Source: Prevotella sp. (GTDB taxonomy: Bacteria > Bacteroidota > Bacteroidia > Bacteroidales > Bacteroidaceae). Taken from it: DNA of 38,197 bases. The stretch spans positions 1-38,197 of the forward strand of contig JAILPA010000121.1 in NCBI GenBank assembly GCA_024690505.1, given 5' to 3'. Position numbers and translations under genes: made by a program. This document shows, one piece after another, positions 14,013 through 21,265 of this stretch. Every line of letters starts with the position of its first letter. Position 1 is the stretch's first letter. A model generated the notes under the pieces. It made no database searches and was not told the origin of the DNA. It saw nothing but the letters and a program-made list of their open reading frames with translations.

Positions 14013-16448
14013 ATGACCTTACTATTCAACCTTGAGTATCAGACCGCCTTTGGCGAGGAACTTGTACTTAACATCTTGAGTGACGACGGCGCAGCCCACG
14101 GTCACAGTATGACTACTGCCGACGGCGTGCACTGGACGTGCGAGCTGGCTTTGGCCGGCAAGGCTGGCACACATTTCGATTATTACTACAGTGTGGCGCG
14201 CGGTAGCGACGTGGTACGCACAGAGTGGCTCACCGTGCCCCACCGCCTGGAGCTTGCCGCCGTGCGCGGTGCACGCTACGTGATGTACGACCACTGGATT
14301 GACACACCCGAGGACTCGTACATGTACTCATCGGCCTTTACCGAGTGCGTGATGTCGCGCGAGCGGCAGTTGAGCACGAAGACAGAATTCCAGTGCACCG
14401 TGCGCCTCAAGGTGCGTGCACCCCAGTTGCGACAGGGCCAGCGCCTGGCCATATCAGGTGCCGCAGCCTATCTTGGAGCATGGGACGTGCAGCAGGCTCT
14501 GCCCATGACCGAACACGAATACCACGAGTGGGTGGTGAGCCTCGACGCTGAACGGCTGCCCGGACACTTCGAGTTCAAGTTTGTGATTCTCAGTGGCGAT
14601 GCCACACTGTGGGAGAGCGGCAGCAACCGCTTTGTCGAGCTGCCTGAAGTGGGGATGAAGAAGGGCGACGTGTTCGTCTACGAGCTGCCACAGGCCTACT
14701 TCCCCGTCTATCCATGGAAGGGAGCTGGCACCGTCATTCCCGTCTTCTCGCTGCGCAGCGAAGGCAGCTTCGGCGTGGGCGACTTCGGCGACCTGAAGCT
14801 GATGATTGACTGGTGTGCCAAGACCGGACAGCGCATCCTGCAAATATTGCCCATCAACGACACGAACATGACGGGCTCGTGGCAGGACAGCTACCCTTAC
14901 AACTCTATTAGCATCTACGCCCTGCACCCGCAGTACACCGACCTGCGGCAGCTGCCGCCATTGAAAGACGAGGCCCGGCGACAGCACTACGAGCAACTGC
15001 GACAGGAGCTGAACGCACTGCCACAGATTGACTACGAGCGCATGTTCAGCACAAAGATAGAGTATCTGCGCGAACTCTTCGCACAGGAGGGGGGCCGCGT
15101 GAAACGCACCAAGGCCTACAAGGAGTTCGTGGAGCAGAACCGCAACTGGCTGGAGCCCTATGCCCTATTCTGCCTGAACCGCGACAAATTTGGCACAGCC
15201 GAGTTCGAAAAGTGGGACCACGACACAGAATTCAAACCTGCCAAAGAGGGTAGCGCACCCGAAGGAGCCGCCTTCTGGTACTTCGTGCAGTTCAACCTCG
15301 ACCAGCAGATGCGCGCCGCTCATGCACATGCCCGTAGCCAGCGCGTCATACTGAAGGGCGACATACCCATCGGCATCAGTCGCGACGGTGTGGAGGCATG
15401 GGTAGAGCCACGCTACTTCAATCTGAACGGACAAGCAGGAGCACCACCCGATGCCTTCTCGGAAGACGGACAGAACTGGGGATTCCCCACCTACAACTGG
15501 GACGAGATGCTGAAAGACGGATGCCAGTGGTGGGTGCGCCGATTCCGCAAGATGGCACAGTATTTCGACGCCTACCGCATAGACCACGTACTGGGATTCT
15601 TCCGCATCTGGGAAATCCCAGTGCCCCACAAGAGCGGGCTCTACGGACAGTTCCAGCCATCGCTGCCCATGAGCCGCGACGAGATAGGCGCCTGGGGACT
15701 GCCCTTCCGCGAGGAGTTCTATCTGGAAGACCACAAGCAGAAGGACATGTGGCATCCGCGCATCAATGCCCCGAAGATGGAAGCCTTCGCACAATTGTCG
15801 TGGGACGAGCAGCAGCACTTCTGGAACATGTACAACGACTACTTCTACCGCCGCAACAACCAGTTCTGGTACGAGGAAGCCATGAAGAAACTGCCACGGC
15901 TGACACAGGCCACACGAATGCTGTGCTGCGCAGAAGACCTGGGAATGGTGCCCGACTGCGTGCCCTGGGTGATGAACCAGCTGCGCATACTGAGCCTCGA
16001 GATCCAGTCGATGCCGAAAGACCCTGCCGTGCGCTTCGGACACCTGAGCCGCAACCCATATCGCTCGGTTTGCACCATCTCCACACACGACATGTCGACA
16101 CTGCGCCAGTGGTGGGACGAAGATCTGGAACAGACACAAAACTACTACAACACCATGCTCTACCGCGAGGGGCCAGCACCTCACCCGCTGCCAGGATGGC
16201 TGGCAAAGGACATCGTGAGCCGCCACCTCACCTCGCCCTCCATGCTCTGCCTGCTGTCGCTGCAAGACTGGCTCTCCATCAGCGAGAAATACCGCCTGCC
16301 CGACCAGAACGCCGAGCGCATCAACATCCCCGCTAACCCGCGCCACTACTGGAGGTACCGTATGCACCTCACCATAGAACAACTGCTACAGGCCGACGAC
16401 TTCAACGACGAGGTGGACGACCTCATTGCCAGCAGCGGACGACGGTAG
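14013..16448 (+). CDS. malQ: 4-alpha-glucanotransferase (amylomaltase) with N-terminal starch-binding modules
   Basis: Transfers alpha-1,4-glucan segments between maltodextrins, in cytoplasmic glycogen and starch metabolism. At 811 residues it is longer than E. coli MalQ because two carbohydrate-binding (CBM20-like) modules precede the GH77 domain: about residues 1-110 and 124-215 (second one with LAISGAAAYLGAWDVQQALP). In the GH77 barrel, the nucleophile Asp is in AYRIDHVLGFFRIWEIP (about 523). The acid/base Glu is in CAEDLGMVPD (about 640) and the third acid is in STHDMSTLRQWW (about 691). There is no signal peptide. It is a single gene followed by a strong terminator. Confidence 0.96.
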   Translation: MTLLFNLEYQTAFGEELVLNILSDDGAAHGHSMTTADGVHWTCELALAGKAGTHFDYYYSVARGSDVVRTEWLTVPHRLELAAVRGARYVMYDHWIDTPEDSYMYSSAFTECVMSRERQLSTKTEFQCTVRLKVRAPQLRQGQRLAISGAAAYLGAWDVQQALPMTEHEYHEWVVSLDAERLPGHFEFKFVILSGDATLWESGSNRFVELPEVGMKKGDVFVYELPQAYFPVYPWKGAGTVIPVFSLRSEGSFGVGDFGDLKLMIDWCAKTGQRILQILPINDTNMTGSWQDSYPYNSISIYALHPQYTDLRQLPPLKDEARRQHYEQLRQELNALPQIDYERMFSTKIEYLRELFAQEGGRVKRTKAYKEFVEQNRNWLEPYALFCLNRDKFGTAEFEKWDHDTEFKPAKEGSAPEGAAFWYFVQFNLDQQMRAAHAHARSQRVILKGDIPIGISRDGVEAWVEPRYFNLNGQAGAPPDAFSEDGQNWGFPTYNWDEMLKDGCQWWVRRFRKMAQYFDAYRIDHVLGFFRIWEIPVPHKSGLYGQFQPSLPMSRDEIGAWGLPFREEFYLEDHKQKDMWHPRINAPKMEAFAQLSWDEQQHFWNMYNDYFYRRNNQFWYEEAMKKLPRLTQATRMLCCAEDLGMVPDCVPWVMNQLRILSLEIQSMPKDPAVRFGHLSRNPYRSVCTISTHDMSTLRQWWDEDLEQTQNYYNTMLYREGPAPHPLPGWLAKDIVSRHLTSPSMLCLLSLQDWLSISEKYRLPDQNAERINIPANPRHYWRYRMHLTIEQLLQADDFNDEVDDLIASSGRR

Positions 16449-16472
16449 ACTGGCCACATTCTTCACCCCTTA

Positions 16473-16506
16473 CGCTCCACGTTTGAACGAACGTGGAGCG
16501 TTTTTT
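16473..16506 (+). terminator. malQ intrinsic terminator
   Basis: CGCTCCACGTT (16473-16483) pairs perfectly with AACGTGGAGCG (16490-16500) around a 6-base loop and is followed directly by six T. It lies 24 bases past the malQ stop codon. Confidence 0.93.
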
Positions 16507-16633
16507 GTTTGCGCGCCCCAGCTCAAAGGTAAGCGCCCCCCTCTACGACTGGCAAGCGCCAGAAAACCAACGACATAGCATCGCCAAACATACATGAAGG
16601 ATGTGACACCAGACACCAAAGGACAACAATCAA

Positions 16634-16721
16634 AACCGTAAAGCGGTGCTTTAAGAATCGCAAAGCGGTGCTTTAAGGGCCGCAAAGCGGTGCTTTAAGG
16701 GTCGCAAAGCGGTGCTTTAAC
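16634..16721. repeat. Four tandem 22-bp repeats, AAAGCGGTGCTTTAAG type
   Basis: Units at 16634, 16656, 16678 and 16700 share the core CGYAAAGCGGTGCTTTAA and differ only in their first few bases. The part AAAGC-GGT-GCTTT is itself a small palindrome. Bases 16632-16646 are also inverted perfectly at 17091-17105 (CCGCTTTACGGTTTT), enclosing the MITE-like element. No gene or spacer pattern is seen. Confidence 0.88.
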
Positions 16722-17068
16722 GTGAGTTCGACCTAAGGATTGGTATCGTGGCGATGAAGGGGATTGGCTGGAAAGCAGACCTTGCAAGACCAAAAATGAC
16801 TGTGAATTTTCTTTACATCAATATTTTTGCCGAAATGGAAGTAACGCTTCAGGGGTGGAAAAGTACCGCTTTTTCACCCTCGAAGCTGTCCTTTTCCACC
16901 CTCAAAGCGGTGCTTTTCCAAAATTGCTGCTGTACGGCGTTTTTCGTGAATCAGAATTTTTCTTACATTCTGCCACTCCAATCAAGCAGTTGCATTGTAT
17001 CGCTAACCGCAATTATTGAACTCATTGACGAAAGAAGGCTAACGGCAGTCCAGAAGCCGAACTCACGT
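16719..17068. mobile_element. MITE-like dispersed element, copy A
   Basis: The ends are 11-bp perfect inverted repeats, ACGTGAGTTCG at 16720-16730 and its complement at 17058-17068. The flanks read GTGCTTTA (16712-16719) and GTGCTTA (17069-17075), a possible imperfect target duplication. The interior from about 16803 matches the element at 24811-25081. Within it, 16857-16872 can pair with 16904-16919 (16 bp, one G/T), and 16853-16863 with 16891-16901 (11 bp). No transposase is encoded. An open frame crosses it, but the two copies differ equally at all codon positions. Confidence 0.65.
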
Positions 17069-17196
17069 GTGCTTAACGGTCGGCATCGGGCCGCTTTACG
17101 GTTTTCACATGCTGGTCAAGCATAGGCCCGCCCACCCCTCGCGTAAAAAATGCTTAAATAAACAACAGGATATGCGCTCGTTTCAGGGAAAATGTG

Positions 17197-17204
17197 TACC
17201 TTTG
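17197..17204 (+). promoter_or_regulatory. -7 box of the parA operon
   Basis: TACCTTTG lies 31 bases before ATG 17236. No TTTG lies at 20 bases spacing upstream. A good ribosome site (AAGGAGAAAG, 17220-17229) follows. Confidence 0.5.
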
Positions 17205-17235
17205 CATTCTATTTTCATTAAGGAGAAAGATTGAA

Positions 17236-18012
17236 ATGGGAAAAATCATTGCATTAGCAAACCAGAAAGGCGGTGTGGGAAAGACCACGACCACCATCAA
17301 CCTGGCCGCATCGCTGGCCACTCTCGAGAAATCAGTACTTGTGGTAGATGCTGACCCGCAGGCAAATGCCTCGAGCGGACTGGGTGTTGACATCAAAGAG
17401 GTAGACTGCTCGCTCTACGAGTGCATCATTGACCATGCCGACGTGCGCGAAGCCATCTATACCACCGACATCGACGGCCTTGACATCATCCCCAGCCACA
17501 TCGACCTGGTGGGAGCTGAGATAGAGATGCTGAACCTCGACAACCGCGAGCGCGTGCTGAAAAACCTGTTGGCACCCATACAGGCCGACTACGACTACAT
17601 ACTCATCGACTGCTCGCCATCGCTGGGACTTATCACGGTGAACGCACTGACAGCGGCCGACTCGGTCATCATACCCGTGCAGTGCGAGTACTTCGCATTG
17701 GAAGGAATATCGAAACTGCTGAACACCATCAAGATTATCAAATCGAAGCTGAACACACGGCTCGAGATAGAGGGCTTCCTGCTGACCATGTACGACTCAC
17801 GCCTGCGACTGGCCAACCAGATCTACGACGAGGTGAAACGCCACTTCCAGGAGCTGGTGTTCAAAACTGTCATCCAGCGCAACGTGAAACTATCGGAAAG
17901 CCCCAGCCACGGCCTCCCCGTCATACTCTATGATGCCGACTCAACCGGCAGCAAGAACCACCTGGCCCTGGCAAAGGAAATCATAGCCAAAGAAGAGAGT
18001 CAAAGGAGTTAA
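17236..18012 (+). CDS. parA: ParA/Soj-type chromosome partitioning ATPase
   Basis: Deviant Walker ATPase that, with ParB, positions and segregates the chromosome origin. The 258-residue protein begins MGKIIALANQKGGVGKTTTT, containing the P-loop with the signature Lys. Other motifs are LVVDADPQANASSGLG and IDCSPSLGLITVNAL, and the length is normal for Soj-type proteins. The frame is open 14 codons upstream, but the -7 box and ribosome site (AAGGAGAAAG) favour ATG 17236. parB follows after 36 bases, which contain a duplicated AAAGGAGAC. Confidence 0.96.
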   Translation: MGKIIALANQKGGVGKTTTTINLAASLATLEKSVLVVDADPQANASSGLGVDIKEVDCSLYECIIDHADVREAIYTTDIDGLDIIPSHIDLVGAEIEMLNLDNRERVLKNLLAPIQADYDYILIDCSPSLGLITVNALTAADSVIIPVQCEYFALEGISKLLNTIKIIKSKLNTRLEIEGFLLTMYDSRLRLANQIYDEVKRHFQELVFKTVIQRNVKLSESPSHGLPVILYDADSTGSKNHLALAKEIIAKEESQRS

Positions 18013-18048
18013 AGCAGATAAAGGAGACAAAGGAGACAAAACGCAACA

Positions 18049-18966
18049 ATGGCTGTAAGAAAGAAATACGACAAGAGCGTCATTGGCCGTGGCCTTGACG
18101 ACATGGGCATAGGCCGAGGCCTGGATGCCCTCATCGACACCAGCGACGTGAAGACGCAGGGCTCGTCGAACCTCAACGAGATACCCATCGAACAGATAGA
18201 GCCCAATCCCGACCAGCCACGACGCGAGTTCGACGAGACGGCTATGCAGGAACTGGCCAACAGTATCCAGACAATGGGAATCATTGCCCCCATCACCCTG
18301 CGCCAGGTAGCACCCGAGCGCTACCAGATTATTGCCGGCGAACGCCGCTGGAGGGCATCGCAGCGGGCAGGGCTGAAAGCCATTCCCGCCTACATCCGCA
18401 CAGTGGAAGATGAGAACGTGATGGAGCTGGCACTGGTCGAGAACATACAGCGCGAAGACTTGAACGCCATCGAGATAGCACTGGCCTACGAGCATCTGGC
18501 CGAGACAACGGGCATGACGCAGGAGAAAATCAGCGAGCGCGTGGGCAAAAGCCGCACCGCCGTGACAAACTACATGCGCCTGCTGAAGCTGCCCGCACAG
18601 ATACAGATGGCACTGAAGAACCACGACATCGACATGGGACACGCCCGTGCCCTGTTGTCTCTCGACTCACCGTCGCTGCAGCTCAAGCTTTTCCGCGATG
18701 TGCAGAAGAACCAGTACTCGGTGCGCAAGGTGGAGGACATGGTGCAGATGCTGAAGCAAGGCGAGGACGTGCAGACGGCCAAGCATAAGCTGACGGCAAC
18801 CACCCGACTGCCCGAGGGCTACGACACGCTGAAGCAGAAGCTTGCCGACAGTCTGAACACGAAAGTACAGCTGTCGTGCTCGGCCAGCGGTAAGGGCAAG
18901 TTGAGCATCCCCTTCGCCAGCAAGGAAGAGCTGGAACGCATTGTGAAGGCTTTGGTAAAGGAATAG
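18049..18966 (+). CDS. parB: ParB/Spo0J-type partition protein
   Basis: CTP-dependent DNA clamp that loads at parS sites and works with ParA. In 305 residues, the N-terminal CTP-binding domain has the GERRWRAS and LVENIQREDLN motifs. A helix-turn-helix follows (TQEKISERVGKSRTAVTNYM), and a C-terminal dimerisation segment ends in ELERIVKALVKE. The N-terminus carries a direct repeat, IGRGLDDMGIGRGLDAL, where GRGLDAL is the usual ParA-contacting motif. I saw no canonical parS sequence in this window. The DUF5683 gene follows after 54 bases in the conserved Bacteroidetes order. Confidence 0.96.
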   Translation: MAVRKKYDKSVIGRGLDDMGIGRGLDALIDTSDVKTQGSSNLNEIPIEQIEPNPDQPRREFDETAMQELANSIQTMGIIAPITLRQVAPERYQIIAGERRWRASQRAGLKAIPAYIRTVEDENVMELALVENIQREDLNAIEIALAYEHLAETTGMTQEKISERVGKSRTAVTNYMRLLKLPAQIQMALKNHDIDMGHARALLSLDSPSLQLKLFRDVQKNQYSVRKVEDMVQMLKQGEDVQTAKHKLTATTRLPEGYDTLKQKLADSLNTKVQLSCSASGKGKLSIPFASKEELERIVKALVKE

Positions 18967-19020
18967 TGGCAAAAGGACAGTAAGGAACGAGGAAAGTTCA
19001 GAAATAAGGAAAGTGTAGGA

Positions 19021-19821
19021 ATGAAGAGAGTGCAGGACAACAGGAACAATAACAGATGGACAGTGCTCGTGGCGCTGTTCGTAGTTCATGGCGTCCTGTC
19101 CGTTCTCCTTGGTCCGCTATTCGGCACTGCCGCAAGGGCACAGGCGCCCGCCAACGACTCCATCGTCATGGTGCTCGACTCCATGTATCGGGCCATGCCC
19201 ATCGACACCATCACCCTGCCGCGCGAATTAGGCAGCGACGGGATGACAGAAGTAGGGGGCAGCGGTGACTTGCAAAATATTCCTGCCCTTTCCGACAACA
19301 GACGCGACTGGGGAACCTGGAGGCCCAACCCACAGCGGGCGCTGTGGCTGGCACTAGTCATTCCCGGCGGCGGACAAATCTACAACCGAAAGTTCTGGAA
19401 GCTGCCTCTGGTCTACGGAGGCTTTGTGGGATGTATCTATGCCATGATGTGGAACAACATGATGTACAAGGACTATGCGCAGGCATACCTCGACATCACC
19501 GACAGCGATCCCACCACGGCGTCCTACAACAAGTTCCTTCACCTGGGCCGGCAAATTACCCCCGCCAACGAGGAGCGCTACAGCAACATCTTCAAGCGCC
19601 GCAAAGACCGTTACCGGCGTTGGCGCGACCTCAGCTTCTTCGTCATGGTGGGCGTCTATGCACTCTCGGTCATCGATGCCTACGTCGATGCCGAGCTATC
19701 GGTGTTCGACATCTCCAAAGACCTGTCGATGAAGCTTAGCCCAGCTATTATGAACAACGGGAAATCGCTGAACCCGCTCACCGCCACCTCGGTAGGACTG
19801 AACTGCAGCATCAACTTCTAA
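19021..19821 (+). CDS. DUF5683 membrane protein (266 aa)
   Basis: The protein has a basic N-terminus and a hydrophobic segment (about 14-40) ending in ARAQ, which can serve as a signal peptide. The conserved DUF5683 core starts at about residue 100, with LALVIPGGGQIYNRKFWKLP then VYGGFVGCIYAM. A second hydrophobic stretch, FFVMVGVYALSVIDAYVDAE, follows. The function is unknown. The family is conserved in Bacteroidetes next to parAB and a lytic transglycosylase, which suggests an envelope or division-linked role. That is inference from context only. Confidence 0.88.
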   Translation: MKRVQDNRNNNRWTVLVALFVVHGVLSVLLGPLFGTAARAQAPANDSIVMVLDSMYRAMPIDTITLPRELGSDGMTEVGGSGDLQNIPALSDNRRDWGTWRPNPQRALWLALVIPGGGQIYNRKFWKLPLVYGGFVGCIYAMMWNNMMYKDYAQAYLDITDSDPTTASYNKFLHLGRQITPANEERYSNIFKRRKDRYRRWRDLSFFVMVGVYALSVIDAYVDAELSVFDISKDLSMKLSPAIMNNGKSLNPLTATSVGLNCSINF

Positions 19822-19906
19822 CCAGCCCCATCACGGCACCGCCCCCCCCACTTCCGCAAACACCAGCAAACACTTATATCACACATAACACGCACAAACA
19901 CCCACA

Positions 19907-21190
19907 ATGAAGAACAAGATACTACTCACACTGGCACTCCTGCCCCTGAGCACACTGACCACACTGGGTCAAAACGTCAACGACAACGAGATTGAAGTCA
20001 TTGAGGCTGATGGCACCAACGACGTGTTCGATTTCCCTGAAGCCCTGGCCGACAGTAACCTCGATAGCCTCATGGCGCTCTACATGTCGAAGACCTACCT
20101 CATCTCCGACAACGACTGCGAGCCGATGAAGGAGAACCCCGAATTCTCTCGCGAGGAATACATCGACCGCCTGCAGCGTATGCCTACGGTCATGGAGATG
20201 CCCTACAACGATGTGGTGCGTTCGTGCATCGACCGCTATGTGGTGCGCTTGCGCCGTCAGGTGAGCTACATGCTCGGCGCATCAAACTTCTACATGCCCA
20301 TCTTCGAGGAAGCCCTCGATGCCTACCAACTGCCGCTGGAGCTGAAGTACCTGCCTATCATCGAGTCGGCCCTGAACCCCACGGCAGTATCGCGGGCCGG
20401 AGCCACGGGCCTCTGGCAGTTTATGATTGGCACGGCAAAGATGTACAACCTCGAAGTGAACTCGCTCATCGACGAGCGCCGCGATCCCGTGAAGTCGAGC
20501 TATGCTGCCGCCCACTTCCTGAGTGACCTCTATAAGGTCTTTGGCGACTGGAACCTGGTCATCGCCGCCTACAACTGCGGCCCCGAGAACGTGAACAAAG
20601 CCATCCGCCGCAGCGGTGGCGTGCGCGACTACTGGAAGATTTACCCATACCTGCCGAAGGAGACGCGCGGCTACGTGCCCGCCTTCATAGCAGCCAACTA
20701 CGCCATGACCTACTACTGCGAGCACGGCATCTGTCCTATGGGCACGAAGCTGCCGCTGAAGACCGACACGGTGATGATTGACCGCAACATCCCCTTCAGC
20801 CAGTTTGCCAGCGTGTGCAACCTCGACATCGACATGCTTCGCGCCCTGAACCCCGTCTACAAGCGCGACGTGGTGCCCGGCCGCACTGAGCCGTCGCCCA
20901 TCCGGTTGCCGCAGAGCGAAGTGGGCTATGTCATCGACATGATGGACTCCATCTATGCCGGTGCCCCCATTATGAAACGCGCCGAGGTGGAGATTGACGA
21001 CAAGCCCTCCGCCCAGGGCTCATCGCGTAACGGCGGTGGTGGTCAGCGTGCCGCCTATGTCACCGTGCGTCGGGGCGACACACTCTCGGGCATTGCCCGC
21101 CGCAACCACACCACCGTCAGCAAAATCAGACGGCTCAATGGTCTGCGTGGCAACACCCTCCGTGCCGGTCGCAGACTTAGGGTGAGGTAG
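19907..21190 (+). CDS. mltD: MltD-like membrane-bound lytic murein transglycosylase with LysM
   Basis: Cleaves peptidoglycan glycan strands to leave anhydro-muropeptides. It has a signal peptide (MKNKILLTLALLPLSTLTTLGQ). The SLT (GH23) domain spans about residues 130-290, with the catalytic Glu in LPIIESALNPTAVSRAGATG (about 152), followed by LWQFM and IAAYNCGPENVNKAI. One C-terminal LysM domain lies at about 380-427 (YVTVRRGDTLSGIARRNHTT). A Gly/Ser/Arg linker separates the two. Its 427 residues are a normal length. It sits between the DUF5683 gene and rel, in the conserved cluster. Confidence 0.94.
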   Translation: MKNKILLTLALLPLSTLTTLGQNVNDNEIEVIEADGTNDVFDFPEALADSNLDSLMALYMSKTYLISDNDCEPMKENPEFSREEYIDRLQRMPTVMEMPYNDVVRSCIDRYVVRLRRQVSYMLGASNFYMPIFEEALDAYQLPLELKYLPIIESALNPTAVSRAGATGLWQFMIGTAKMYNLEVNSLIDERRDPVKSSYAAAHFLSDLYKVFGDWNLVIAAYNCGPENVNKAIRRSGGVRDYWKIYPYLPKETRGYVPAFIAANYAMTYYCEHGICPMGTKLPLKTDTVMIDRNIPFSQFASVCNLDIDMLRALNPVYKRDVVPGRTEPSPIRLPQSEVGYVIDMMDSIYAGAPIMKRAEVEIDDKPSAQGSSRNGGGGQRAAYVTVRRGDTLSGIARRNHTTVSKIRRLNGLRGNTLRAGRRLRVR

Positions 21191-21265
21191 ATGTACCCCC
21201 TCTCTCAGAGTACGGAAGATTAGATGTTTCGGAGTCAGAAGCAAAGAAGAAAGGAGTAAAGAATC

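Noticed and set aside
15165..16382. 405-residue open frame antisense to malQ
   Set aside because: Shadow of a GC-rich, well-supported gene, with no motif or start signal.
16634..16721. Possible CRISPR array from regularly repeated 22-mers
   Set aside because: The units are contiguous, with no unique spacers, and no cas genes are in the window.
16748..17125. 125-residue open frame across element copy A, similar to an 84-residue frame across copy B
   Set aside because: The two frames align (NFLYI..., WKSTAFS..., LKAVLFQNCC), but nucleotide differences are spread evenly over codon positions and the frames are explained by the repeat itself.
17236..18966. parS site near parAB
   Set aside because: I looked for a TGTTTCACGTGAAACA-like palindrome in and around the par genes and saw none.
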